A stretch of 64,000 bases of DNA from Campylorhamphus procurvoides. Lineage: Eukaryota > Chordata > Aves > Passeriformes > Dendrocolaptidae. The notes beneath the pieces were generated by a model, which was not told the DNA's origin, did not search any database, and saw nothing but the letters and a program-made list of their open reading frames with translations. The stretch spans positions 127,221-191,220 of the forward strand of contig WBMV01006647.1 in assembly GCA_013396655.1 (NCBI GenBank), given 5' to 3'. The stretch's first letter is position 1. Each line of letters starts with the position of its first letter. Below are positions 12,835 to 24,086 of the stretch, piece after piece. Both the position numbers and the translations under genes were made by a program.

Positions 12835-13005
12835 TTATAAAAAAAAATTAAAAATTAAAATGCATTAAAAAAAAAAAGCCACCAAAACTCTTGCAGTTTA
12901 GACAGCTGGTCTGGCAGTTGGTGATGCGAAGGCCTATTAAAATATTTATGCTATTTGTTATTTAACTTCATTTGTTGGGTTTTTTTTAAAAAAAAAAAAA
13001 AGAAT
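12835..13005. repeat. A/T-rich low-complexity tracts
   Basis: A-rich runs at 12840-12880 (with ATTAAAAATTAAAATG-type interruptions) and a T7A14-like junction at 12978-13002. They are separated by ordinary sequence. These are likely length-variable homopolymers with no coding meaning. Confidence 0.8.
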
Positions 13006-13480
13006 TTGGAAATGGGCTGATTAAATAAAACAGCACGAGGTCTCCTGGGTCGGGAGTGACAAGTATTGGCAGAAATTTGGGAGCACTGGCAGCACAGGGC
13101 ACTAATATTCTGTCTTTCACTCTCCTCGGAGCTGGTGGCTCTGTTTGCGTTGGGAGCGAGAGGAGGTGCTAATAAATACACTGAAAATATTTTCACACTT
13201 CTCTTGGGTGGAATTTTGATTCAGTAGCTGGTGCACAAAGGCCTGGCTTCGGGAAAGCTTCTGAGTCAGTGACAAGGCTCCCTTGGAGGAGCCTTTAATG
13301 GATGGTAAAAGTGACACCCCCACCTGAAGGTTTCAGCGACTTGTTATTTTGGGTCCTCAGAGAACTCACTGTGGGGGTTTTAATGAGGGATCCAACTTGT
13401 AAAACTTCTCAACCGTTCAAACGACGACGCCCCAGAGTTTGGACAAGTTTCAAGGATCATTTAATTGTTTTCCAACTGAG
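13006..13480. promoter_or_regulatory. Candidate conserved non-coding block
   Basis: This repeat-free block has mixed composition, some CpG, and words such as CTAATAAATA and CACTAATATTC. It lies between low-complexity sequence and a CR1. It resembles conserved non-coding DNA of vertebrate gene deserts, but I cannot align it, so the call is an inference. It could equally be neutral single-copy sequence. Confidence 0.25.
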
Positions 13481-13565
13481 AACAGCTCTCTTGGAAAGGC
13501 AGAGAGAGGGTATTTTGATTAGAGGAAAGTAAAAACGATGTAATTGAGCATTGTGAGGGGATGAT

Positions 13566-13830
13566 GATCACAGAATCGGTCAGGTTGGAAAAGCCTTCTA
13601 GGATTTTCCAGCCCAACCATCCCCCAGCAGTGCCAAGGCCACCACTGATCCCTGTCCCCAAGTGCCACATCCATAGGGCTCTAAAATCCCTCCAGGGATG
13701 GGGATTCCACTCCTGCCCTGGGCAGCCTCTTCCAGGGCTTGGCCACACTTTCCACGGAGAAATTTTTCCTAATTAAAGTTTCCTAAACTTCCCTGGCATT
13801 CTAGAGACCATTTCCTCTTTTCCCAGATAC
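13566..13830 (-). mobile_element. CR1 LINE 3' fragment
   Basis: Minus-strand CR1 tail beginning with cacagaatcggtcaggttgg on the plus strand, followed by ccaaggccaccactgat, ccaagtgccacatcc and a ccctgggcagcctcttcc region. It extends toward the ORF2 end and is 5'-truncated. Confidence 0.92.
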
Positions 13831-13873
13831 CAACAATGGCCAAGTTTTGAAACAAAGAGGAATGGTGAGGATG

Positions 13874-13893
13874 CAAGAGAGAGAGAGAGGGAG
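13874..13893. repeat. (GA)n microsatellite
   Basis: A short GAGAGAGAGAGAG run followed by GGGAGGGG, just downstream of the CR1 piece. Confidence 0.85.
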
Positions 13894-15620
13894 GGGAAAA
13901 GGCAGGATAATGAATCCCAAAACTGTTTATTTTCCAATGCCCCACTCAAAGGACTAACTTCCTTGAAAACTGATGCAAATTTATTAAAGGCAGTGATTAT
14001 TTAATCAATCTGCAACTCAGCTGGGTTCTTTGTAAGTTCCAATCCTGGTTTCACTGGGTCATGTTCAACTCTTTTGGCTTTGGACATCTGAGAGTGCTGG
14101 GGGAGTTTTGGAACTGAGACCGAGAGGTCAAAGTGCAGTCCGTGTTGGGAGATGGTGATAGAGCATGGAAAACTGGGGCCAGACGTGTGGAGATCAAATT
14201 AGTAAAGCTTGGTTTTGTGTTAACCACAGATAACACGCTGTGAAATCATTTAATTAGGGAAAAGTCCCTAGATGGGCTGGGAAACAAAAAGGAGCAGATT
14301 GGAGGAGAAGCAATGTCGAGGTGGTCAAGGAGTTGAGGGAGGGAATCTCTGTGGCTTCGTGCTCTTACTAAAAGAGGGAGAAAAAGGGCAAATCATGTTC
14401 TCTGGTGAGCTGGAGTCGTGTCAGATGTGCTTGGTGAGGAGCTGGCACCTACAGCCCAGGACATCAGCCCTTCTGACATCTCCCTCTTCCACTATCTCAC
14501 ATTATTTCTACATTATTCCGATGCTTTTAGATCTTTATTTGCTATTTTATCATTTGTGACATGCTGCTTGTTCTGGAGAGCTGCTGTTTAGAGGCTGATC
14601 TTTGTTAGGGCTTCTACACCATGGCAAGTTGTTGTTCAACTCTTATTTTAAGATTCAGAGTTTCTGACTTGTTCTCACACCAAGCTGTTCCCCAGACTCA
14701 CATGTGTTTCCCCTCTGAATGTGTGTGGAAGCTTTTTTGGGTGCTCAGCTGGTTAGTGGGTTTTTCTCCACCGGCCCCCCTGGATGGGTTGTTTCCACTA
14801 TATTTGACACTAAAATCTGGTTCAAGTTTCAGGGAAACTCTTCCCTCTTGCCTTTTTCCTTCCTCTGGTAATGCTAAACTTTCCTGGAATGGGAAAGTTT
14901 GGGTTGGGAGGGATTTACTCACAGTGTAAAAGTGCTGAAAATAATCTGGGGAGAAGGCATTTATATGGGAAGAGTAAATCCTGACTTTTGAGTGATTATA
15001 GTGGAGCTGCATCTCCTGGCTCTTCAGCACCTTTCAGTCCTGTGAAATTTGGAAAAACAATTTACAGCGTGAAAGTCTCTCAGCATTTTTAATGGTTCTT
15101 TCCTTTTTAATTACTTGGTGTCATTTAAACCCAAAATAACCAAAGGAACAGTAGATGCAAATCCATTGCCTGGCTTGTAGTGTTTGTTATCCTAACAGAT
15201 AATATTTGTATTATTGTTTTAAAATATCAAGGGTGTTTATATATTTTTCTTTGCACATAAAGGATAGAGACATTTGGAAGGCTGATGGCCAATGGGAGCT
15301 GGTTAGGGCAAAAAGAATTGCACTTTTCCTTTTCCCTTGAAAGAAATCTCTTGAGCAGCTCAGACTGCTTTATATATTTTCAATTATGGTGATTAAACCA
15401 TTTTGCCAAAGGACTGAGGAGAACAGTGGCCCGAAACTGTGATGATTTAGCTAAAAAGTGAGCAGAAAACATGATGCCTGCCTGTGCAAAGCAGCTCTGT
15501 GTGTGTGTCAGCAATTCCTCCCCAGACCTGCCCATGCAAAAGCTCCAAACCCCTCTGCAGGATCCACTTTTGGGGGGCCTAAAAATAAAGGCAGGCTCTT
15601 TGCAACAAACCGAGGGGAAC
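13894..15620. other. Unannotated single-copy DNA
   Basis: No gene or repeat that I can defend. A stretch near 14880-14915 (tgggaaagtttgggttggga) resembles a scrap of CR1 end but is too short to call. AT-rich sequence lies around 15190-15260. Confidence 0.5.
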
Positions 15621-16560
15621 ACGTGTTCAATCTGCTCGGGGTTGAACGATTAAAATAGCCGTGGTGTGAAGGCAGGAGGGGCACAGACGAGTGTTGTGGA
15701 GAGCAGGGAGGTGTTGGAACGCCCCTGAAGATGAAAGCTGTGAGAGCCTGGGTGTATCTCACATTATTAGGGGTCCCGGGGGTGCAAAGATGTTGGCAAC
15801 TCGAGCTCGAGATTTCTTTCGGCGTGGCCCGAAATAAATCGGGATGAAACCGGCAGCAGGAGGTGAAAGTGCGTTGGATGAAATTGTCTGGCAAATCGGG
15901 TGTAAGTCTGGAATGTTGTTTTCCAAACAGGATCCCGAGGATGGGGCAGCAAGAAGCAAAAATGAGCTGCGGGTTATTTTGGTGTTCGGGGAGACAGGAG
16001 GCTCTTTATGGTTCTGCTCTCCAGCTTAATTTTTGGGGCCTGTATAAATAGAATTCAATCCACCAACTGATTTGGAGAGGACAATCCATCAATATTTAAT
16101 TTGGTAAGAAAGGAAAGGCTTGAAAATAATAAATGTAGTCCATGAATCAGATGCACTGTTGGGTTCCATTATTAAATGTAGATGTATAATATCGGTGGCC
16201 TCGTGTTTGTTATTTTAATAATTCTAATTAACTCCTGGTAATTGTAGTGGATCTGCTGCCAACTGTCCCGGCCATGATCATTACTCAGGGTTATTATTTT
16301 CCATAGACAGTCAGCCCGTGAATGGAGAAGTTTTATGGCAAACTAAACTTAAATAGCAGAGGAAGGTTTTCTTGCTGAAGAAAAATGCCTCTTGGTGAAC
16401 TTCCTCATGATGTGCCCGTGTTTAAGAGCTGCAGAGAGATCCAGGCCATCGTTATGATAATACAGTAATTTACAGACCCCTCTAACCAGTGTTTCACCCC
16501 TCGTCCCTGATTGCTGGTGATTAGTGGGATCTGCATGGAGAAGCACAAGCTTTCTCCCTT
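15621..16560. promoter_or_regulatory. Candidate conserved non-coding block
   Basis: A repeat-free kilobase with two textures. The CpG-containing part (about 15640-15960) includes the perfect palindrome CTCGAGCTCGAG at 15800-15811. The AT-rich part (about 16060-16480) has TAATTCTAATTAACTCC-type words and ATTTAATTTGG. This mixture is common in developmental enhancers of gene deserts. The call rests on texture only; conservation has not been tested. Confidence 0.3.
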
Positions 16561-18480
16561 ACAATTATCCCAGCCCTTTTGTCCCTGTCTTGTTATGGTC
16601 CCACATTCCATTTTTCATCCCGTGGTGATAACAGTGACAAACTGAGACCCTCCAGCCTGGGCTGCTGCAAACACAGGAACAGGAAATGCACCCATTTATG
16701 GATGCAAAGATGAATTCCTCTATTTGTTGCATTGCCCATCAAATCCACTGGAGGATGGAGCTGCTGGTGAAGAATAATGCAAGGAATGAATTGTGGTCTT
16801 TGTCTTTCCCCTTGGTAGCCCATGAGGTTTCTCCCATGTTGGAGGTTGCACTGGGAAGCAGTTTTTCCATGTCTGGATTTGCTCTTTCTGCCCCATTTCG
16901 GGTTGGGAATTGCCACAGGTTGCAATTGCCCATCAAAGACTCTGAGCTGTCACTGCTGTTGCACTGCTGGGAAGCAGTTTTAGAAAAAGTGGATTAAAAA
17001 ACCCCACCCACATCCGTATGATACTGCATTTCCAATTAAGTGAAGGTGTTTCTCCCTGTAAAAGTTAGGAAGATTTATTCTCCTGCCACAGCAGGAAGGA
17101 ACACTTGCAGACCCAGAGGCTTGTGTAATCTGACTTTATTTCATTGAAAAAGCCCCCTCAGAAAACTCTTAATTTGAGTTGTTTTAACTTGAAAAAGAAA
17201 TTTGAAGGGTAAATTTTAAATGATCCTCAGGGTAAACGAGTGGAGTGAGTGAAACACAGCACCAAATCCCCCTAGACCTGTTCTTTGCCTTGAATTTACC
17301 ACATCCCTGGGGGTAGTTGGGACTCTCCAAAGTGTTGCTCTAATCTCTTTGGCTTGATAAGTGAAGGTGGGACATGTGGAATAATGAGTTAGAGGGAGAG
17401 CAGGATGTCTGGGAGCAATCAAACCATTGATAAGGACAATTAGAATATCACAAACATCTTCTGGCGAGACCGAGATCTGGTGCTGGGAAAAGCAACTTTT
17501 CTAGCACTTGAATGTGTGAGTATTTAAAGGAAATATAATGTCAATTTTAAATTTGGAAAGAGAAAATCCTCTGAGTAAATTGAATGAATCCCCAAAGAGT
17601 GTTTGACAGTGGCACAAAAGGGAGCCCCAACCTCCCAGGGATCTGTCCCCTTCTTCCTGCACGTCACACCAGCGAGTGCAGGAGATCACGTATAACCTAC
17701 AGATTCCTCAAAAGAAATGAATCCTAGAGGGTTTATCTCGCTTTCTGTGCGTTGCCTGCTGCAGTTTGGTCTCTTAATTTGTTTTTCTGAAGGATGAATT
17801 TGATTTCCTGCTACCAGTGAGTGTCTGAGGGCTCCAAGCATGACTGGCATAATGAAGAGTCTTTCTTGTGTTGGAATTGTAAGTTTGTGTATCCAGAAGT
17901 CCCCTCTCTCTATAACTGAGATCAGATGGCAGATCTTCTTCACTCCAAGTTGCTGCTAATCTTTATCATCAAAGGAAATAACAATTATGGGGGTACAGTG
18001 AAAGCACAAAAAAATAGGTGGGAAATTTAATAAGTGGCAAATCTCAGCTCTTTTCTTCTTTTGGGTCTCTACAAGATCCAGGACTTTGGAGATCTGTTGC
18101 TAAATAAACATTGGTGACCTCTTAGGGGGTTCTTTTGGTTGTTGGAAAGGGATGTGGGTGGATCTCGAGCATTTAAATCTGTTGTTTTCTTGTTTAATTG
18201 TTCATACCATATTGATAATAGTATTCTGTATTTTATTTGGTGAGGACAAGACAAAATAAGACATTATACCCTCAGGAGCTCTAAGGTAGATGAGAGTTAT
18301 TCTGAGTGGATTTCTAGATCCCTGATGTCCAAGGAAAATTAATTTTGGTCTTAGGTAGGTCCAGTGAAACGATTCTGTTCCCTCCCATCAGTGCAAGCAC
18401 CACATTTGCTGTCATATGCAGAGCCACTGCTTCCCAGCTAGCCATCCTCAGGAGGTTGTTTTCTGGCACATGGGGGGCAT
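16561..18480. other. Unannotated single-copy DNA
   Basis: Nothing assignable. Two similar segments near 16840-16880 and 16960-16985 share 'ctgggaagcagttttt', a weak local repetition. Frames are short and unsupported. Confidence 0.5.
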
Positions 18481-18600
18481 TCATGGGATTGCTCAAACTG
18501 AAGGAGACCTCCAAGACCACCAAGTCCACCCAACCCCCCCAACAGTGCCAAGGCCACCCCAAAGCCACGTCCCCAAGTGCCACATCCACCCTACAGACAC
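18481..18600 (-). mobile_element. CR1 LINE 3' fragment, diverged
   Basis: Plus strand shows a degraded end (gggattgctcaaactgaagg), then ccaagaccaccaagtcc, ccaaggccacc and ccccaagtgccacatcc. It is the same tail class as the element at 13.57 kb. Confidence 0.85.
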
Positions 18601-18654
18601 ATCCTGAACCAATGAGGTTCTCAAATTTGCAGCAGTTCACCCCCAGCAGTTGGG

Positions 18655-18678
18655 GTTTTATTTATTTATTTATTTTAA
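18655..18678. repeat. (TTTA)n microsatellite
   Basis: About five tandem TTTA units, directly before the candidate conserved block. Confidence 0.85.
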
Positions 18679-19345
18679 TCTACATCTCAATTACATAGTA
18701 AGACGTTCTTTTTAAAAACTTGTTTGTTATTAAGATATAAATCTCCTTATTTCAGTCGTGTAGTGCGTGCCAGAGTAATGCAATACAAGGAGATTACAAG
18801 CTGATGGTTAGATGTTAATAACAGTAACACAAAACATTAAGGCAAGTGACATTTACATAAGTATCTTGATCTTAATACATGTAATTTACATATGAAAATT
18901 TAATCACCATAGAGATAAACAGCTGCAATGTTTAATTAAACTCTCCACACAAAATCAGCCTGCAAGAAGTAGTTTGTCACTGCTAATTTATCACAATTCT
19001 CATAAGTATTCTTTAAAATAAAAATGCAAAATAAATGACTCTTATTGATAATTTAACTTCTGGTTACTTTATCGTATCCTCAACAGGCTTTGATGATACA
19101 ATTACAATACGAAGATTCCAGGCTCATTTTCTCACCATTTAGGAGACAAAAAGCCATAAATACGTGGAGAACAAATGTATTTGTTTACAGACTTCGGGGT
19201 CAGCAGTGTGGCAGCACCGGAGGACAATTTAGGCAAATTTAATGCTGCGCTAAGTTATGTGCAATGAAGGGCTGCGAGTCCCTCTCCGTGGGGCTGTTTG
19301 AGGAGGAAACAATTAGGGGTGAAATCTAATGCCAATATTTTTGGG
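18679..19345. promoter_or_regulatory. Strong candidate conserved non-coding element
   Basis: This is the longest block in the window with the look of an ultraconserved-type element: repeat-free, AT-rich but not low-complexity, and dense in homeodomain- and POU-like words. Examples are AATGTTTAATTAAAC near 18930, CAATTACAAT near 19100 and the 13-bp palindrome ATGTAATTTACAT at 18879-18891. A more GC-balanced edge follows at 19190-19320. No frame is open across it, which argues against an exon. A developmental enhancer is the best guess; alignment to chicken and mammals would decide. Confidence 0.4.
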
Positions 19346-19522
19346 AATCAGGGCCGTGCTGACGTCCAGGAGTTATTGGAGCTCTAAGGGATGGATTCTA
19401 AAGCGAAACAAAAGGGAAAAAAATACAATTTGCATCTCTCTCTGCCGGGGCATTTCAAGAAAATTAAAATTAGAAGGTTGGCTGAGTCCTCTTCGCAGCA
19501 CTAAAAGCAGGAAAAAAGCAGG

Positions 19523-19610
19523 TTTTTGGTAACTTTAGGGTAGGTGGAGAACAGCAAGAAAAGGGCTTTTTGGTAAGTTCGGGGTAGGTGGGAATGGAGA
19601 AGGGATATTT
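19523..19610. repeat. Two-copy imperfect tandem repeat, ~44 bp
   Basis: A segment beginning TTTTTGGTAA at 19523 recurs at 19567 (period 44), each followed by a GGGTAGGTGG-like core. The copies have diverged by several substitutions. Confidence 0.75.
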
Positions 19611-19965
19611 CACATTCAGCACCTGAAAGTGCAGACTTGTAGGTGTGAAGTTGTTCTCTCCCCAGCAGAACAAACTGTGTCATGAGGCCGTGGGCCATGA
19701 TGGGGATCAGATACACCGAGGTTTGCCTGGTTAGATGGAAAATTGCTGAATTTCCTACCCCCTGGGAACCCCAGAACTCTGAGAAACCTTGGTTTGCACT
19801 TGGCAAATTCAATTCTTCTGATGGACCCATGGGGAAAATGGGTCTTGGAAAATACTGGGTTTGGCTTGGGTTGGGGTTTTGCTCCGTTTATTGCCCATCT
19901 CTCTTTGTTTATGTAAGTCTTGTTTAAGGTTGTGATTATGTAAGGTTGTTCAGATGATATGCCTA

Positions 19966-20050
19966 AAAATTATACTCAGGTCGCAGAGAGAAAATGGAGT
20001 TATTTGGCCTTAAAATGATACTCAAGTCACAGAGAAAATGGAGTTATTTA
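19966..20050. repeat. Two-copy imperfect tandem repeat, ~46 bp
   Basis: The segment AAAATTATACTCAGGTC at 19966 recurs as AAAATGATACTCAAGTC at about 20012. Both are followed by CAGAGAAAATGGAGTTATTT, with a short indel between copies. It lies only 360 bp from another two-copy repeat. Confidence 0.85.
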
Positions 20051-21683
20051 TGAGTGCAATATATGAGTTCAAAAGTTCTTATTCTCAATTACATATCAAT
20101 TTAATTAAAGTAAAATTGGGTTAAATTCAGCTTTGTATTTATAAATGATTCTTGTAGGAGAACTAGATGTGTGAAAAAACCCTAACAAGTAGAACTTGGG
20201 TCTCACTGTAATGATAAATCAATACCAAGCTGAAAAAAGCAATCAGTTTTAAATCAATGCAACTTTTTGTTGGTTTTAGTCTGAATTTGAGTTTTGCAAC
20301 AGGGTTGAAATAAAAAACGAAGTGGATTTTTTAGCACATGTAAAAGTCACACCTGGGCACGTGGCAGAAGTTCCCTACTAAGATGTTCTACCTCAAAAAT
20401 AATTTTTAACTTAGGAAAATATCCCCAATACCAGGAGAACCCTATTTCTGCTTTGATTTTGGGGTGGTTTGATGTGCTGGTGGCAGCTGATCCTGGCTGT
20501 GATTCTATGAATTGCTTTGTGTTCCAATACCTGTGCTCATCACTTAATCTAGAGCACGACACATTAGGCACAGTTGCCCAGCAATTAAAATATTTCTACT
20601 CAACAAAGCAAAAGTGGGATGAAGATTCCGAGGAGCAATTTTGGAAACAGAAAACTTCTCGCTGAGCTCCGTGAGATCTGGAGGTGCAGGAGCTGTCAGT
20701 GCTAAGAGAAGAGGTGCTAATAAAAAAGGAGTTTTGAATATATGTATTTACATAGATATATTTGGAAATACAGAATTACAGCCAGGAAACAAAAGTGCAG
20801 ATCTCTACAGAAAGAACATTTTAGAATATTGGTGGTTTGTAGGCAATAGAAGTGAGTGTGTTTCTTGTTTTCACCTGTTTGCAAAGTTAATTAATTCAGT
20901 GATTGCTTTACTACTGTTAAACAAGTGCTGTGCAAAATTAATTAGTCGTCCCTTTGTTGAGTAATTTTTTTAGCTCATAACCCTCCAAAATTCAGAAAAA
21001 CAAACAGAGATCCATCTGTAAGTTCTCCTTGCCTGAAGGGCAGCTTCTATCTCATTTCCAAGCAGAATTCAACAGTAATATCCCTCCCGTTCCAAATTAT
21101 TTGTTTCCATATTTTTTTTTACATGCTTTCATTTTTCAACCATGATTTCTTTTCTAGACATGCATTTCTTCAAATTCCTTGGTCAGTGCAGGGCAGAAAT
21201 GCCTGTTTTTCCATTTTGGAAAACTGCCATATGAGGTCCTTCTGCCCTTTAGCCATCGTTGAGCACTACTGGAATTACATTTTGGATACCCTTTTGTTTA
21301 CAAGTCATCCCTACACGTTCCAGTCTTTATTTAGATTGTGGCTGGCGATGTGTTAGTTGCACATTTACAGTTCCATACTGGGGCAGGGGTCATTTTTCCA
21401 TATGGGGACATGGACTCTCTCCTGCTGGATGGTCAGTGGGTGCAGAGAGGGATGGAGGCACTGGGTGTCAGCCCATCCTGAGTCATTGAGGATTTAGGGC
21501 ATTCAGCATCCTCCAAAATCAGGTCCAGTTGCACAAATCAGTCCATAAGATAAAGATGACCAAGGAATTTTATATTACTTTAGGTTGAGTTTATTGCCTT
21601 GTGATATAGACTGGTTTTAAGGGACTGTGGGAGGTGGGTCCTTGGCACTGTGTGAGAGAGAGTGTCCTTTGACTCTCCAAATG
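20051..21683. other. Unannotated AT-rich single-copy DNA
   Basis: No gene or repeat is seen. The part 20060-20300 is AT-rich with TTTAATTAAAG near 20100, and 20880-20950 has TTAATTAATTCAG. These could be regulatory but nothing is provable. Confidence 0.45.
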
Positions 21684-21752
21684 GATCATGGAATCCTGGA
21701 ATAAACCAGGAAAAGACCTTTAAGATGCTCGAGTCCAACCCTAAACCTCACA
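21684..21752 (-). mobile_element. CR1 3' terminus remnant
   Basis: A short minus-strand CR1 end: ggatcatggaatcctgg, then aagacctttaagatgctcg and gagtccaaccctaaacc. Confidence 0.7.
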
Positions 21753-22476
21753 GATGGGTTTTGCCAAACTGATGCTTGTCCACAGCTTCTTCCCTTGTGG
21801 TAGGATGCTCATTTCCAAATATAAGATCTATCTCCATGGGAAGCATTGCAGGGTTTTAAGACTTGGTTTTTTGGGCTGTGAGGGCCCTGCCCTCCTCTTC
21901 CTCATGAGCAATTAGTGTTAATGAGCCGTGGGATGCTCCCCATCCCTCTGCAGCCCCAGCAGCCCAGGCTGTGATCCCCCTAACCCTAAACCCAGAGCAA
22001 AGTCTGGGCTGGACTGACAGACCCTGAGCAGAGCCAGGGAAGCTCAGCAGGACGTGGAACTTCCCTTGGTGTGGGAAATGCTTCTCTTTGAGAAACCTTT
22101 GGAATTACAGGGGCTAGGCTTGTTGGATCTGTTACCCCTATAGATCCCATACCATTTCCTTAAAATTCAGGTGTGCAATCCCACAGTTCCATGGCCAGCA
22201 TTCTTGCTGTGCCCTGGAGACCCCAGGCTGATGGGGTGACCCCCCCAGTGTGCCCTGCCCTTTTGGTGCCATTTGTGCTGCTAAAGAGACATTTACATCC
22301 TGCTTAAGAGGGGGCTTTGCGTTGGCTGTGGATGAATTAAGTGCTGTGTTGATTAGATTTGCAAAATCTTTTGGGATAAAAGTCTTAAGTAAATACAAAA
22401 TGATTAAAATCCAACTCTACAAAAGCCACAGCTTCTTCCCTTGTATTTCCTCTCCTGGCTGGGAAAACCAGTGGCA
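21753..22476. other. Unannotated single-copy DNA
   Basis: No gene. A two-unit telomere-like word (CCCTAACCCTAAACCC) occurs near 21979; it is too short to count as an interstitial telomeric array. Confidence 0.5.
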
Positions 22477-22632
22477 GTAAAACTGTGGACTAGGAGTCAG
22501 TAAGAAGATGATTTTCTTACATTTTTTGGTAAAACTGTTGGCTAGGAGTCAGTAAGAAGATGATTTTCCTATATTTTTTAGTAAAACTGTGGCCTAGGAG
22601 TCAGTAAGAAGATGATTTTCTTATATTTTTTA
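22477..22632. repeat. Three-copy 52-bp tandem repeat
   Basis: Units begin at 22477, 22529 and 22581, each with GTAAAACTGT, then CTAGGAGTCAGTAAGAAGAT and an ATTTTTT tail. Period is exactly 52 and only a few positions differ per unit. It is a recent small tandem expansion. The sequence before it (CAGTGGCA) and after it (AGTGGTAAAG) is not part of the unit. Confidence 0.95.
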
Positions 22633-23445
22633 AGTGGTAAAGTACAGGGAAAAGTCTGGAAGGGTGGGACAATCAAGGACCGTCTCCTCTAATTGCAATC
22701 TCCATATCTAAATCAGTATAAACATAAATTTAGACACTAATTATAATGCAAACCCACTTTATATATTTGCAGAATACTCCAAAGCTCCTGGTGTAAGTGC
22801 AGATTTTCTCCTGTGAGAAGCGATGGGTCCCTGGGGACATCTTTCCTGCCTGTCCCCTGGTGAAGTCAGAGCTGCTGATGAGCTGCTGACACGGGAAATG
22901 ATGGGGGATCAGGGGGTTAATTAAAGGCTTCTCTCTCCAGCCATGCCCATGCCCTGTGTCCCTGATCCCCCTTGGCTTGGGGTGGGCTGGTGGCCCTGGG
23001 GACAAAGTCAAGAGGGAAAACACGCCACGACAGCGATGCAGTCTCATCAGTGGCTCTCTGTTCGTACCTAATTATTTAATAAATGGGTGCTGCATAATTT
23101 GCAGCCCAGAGCTTCCCCAAACTGGGGCTGTTCTGGTGTCTCCTGATGAGCTCTGCCATGTGGAATGTACTGGTGCAGGAAATCCTGCTTTGTGTTGGGG
23201 ACAGGTGGAATCTGTGCCAGGAAGAAGTTCTGGAGCCACCAGGAGGACAGGTCTTGGTGGGATTGTCTGTGCCCTCGGTGGTGGGGGCTGCAGGGCAGCT
23301 TGGAGAGAGCCTGTTCTGGGGAGGTGTTTGCTCCCTATAACTCCTCTGTGCTCCTCCCAAACATCTGACACACAGCTCCCCATATTACAGCTCCCCATGT
23401 CCATAAATTCACTTTCCAAGGAACACCTTCCTGTTGTCCTTCACA
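22633..23445. other. Unannotated single-copy DNA with a long chance frame
   Basis: A 317-codon plus-strand frame opens at 22956 and runs to 23909, crossing a CR1 remnant. Its translation has no recognisable domain, and overlapping frames are open on both strands because the DNA is locally GC-rich. I treat it as non-coding. Confidence 0.5.
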
Positions 23446-23545
23446 AGGAATGTCCTGAGTTGGAAGGCCCCACAAGGGTCACCGAGTCCAGCTCCTGGCC
23501 CTGCACAGGACAACCCCAAAAAGCCACCCTGTGCCTCCAGAGGAT
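23446..23545 (-). mobile_element. CR1-like 3' fragment (third tail type)
   Basis: The plus strand shows tgtcctgagttggaaggcc, cacaagggtcaccgagtcc, ctggccctgcacaggacaac and ccaccctgtgcctccag. The same tail type occurs at 51.91 kb. It matches a CR1 tail class common in songbird DNA by memory; a library search would name the subfamily. Confidence 0.8.
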
Positions 23546-23943
23546 GCTGTTGGGTCAGACTATGCTTTGTCCAATCTTTCTTCCCCCCTGGCCTGTAATT
23601 GCAGTTGCTTTCGGGCAGCCTGGGGAGCTGAGGGGTTTTACACCTATTAGTTTAAATCATCCTCCTTTAAGGATTCAGCTTAGAAAAGATTTTGGGAGTT
23701 GGCACCACCATGACCTTAACATATGTCCAGCTTTCTGCAGGGCAAGGGGAGATTATTGCCAGATTAATTCCTGCTACGAAGTTTTTCCTCCCCACATGGA
23801 CACAGTTCCCCTCTACTCCTTCTTCTTTGGGCTTTCCTTTTTATCACAATCCATCCTTTTTGATGAAAAAAGGGCTCAGAAGTTGTTTTACTGGAAGTTT
23901 TGTTCTTAGTATAAATTTATTTTATAATACTAGTGCAGTTTCA

Positions 23944-24086
23944 TCACTGGAAGTGTTCAAATCCAGGTTGGATGGGGCTTGGAGCATCCTGGGCTAGTGG
24001 AAGGTGTCCCTGTCCATGGCAGGGAGTGGGATGGGATGGTCTTTAAGGTCATTTCCAACCCAAACCACTCTACAAATCTATAATGG
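23944..24086 (+). mobile_element. CR1 LINE 3' terminal fragment
   Basis: Starts at the tggaagtgttcaaatccagg segment and runs through ctgtccatggcagggag to a degraded ccaaaccactctac end. About 140 bases, with no coding capacity. Confidence 0.92.

Noticed and set aside
14880..14915. CR1 end remnant
   Set aside because: Only about 30 loosely similar bases; too short to separate from chance.
21979..21996. Telomere-like CCCTAA units
   Set aside because: Only two units plus a partial; below any meaningful interstitial telomeric array.
22956..23909. 317-codon open frame
   Set aside because: No recognisable domain, crosses a CR1 remnant, and overlapped by other open frames on both strands in GC-rich DNA; a chance frame is more likely than a gene.
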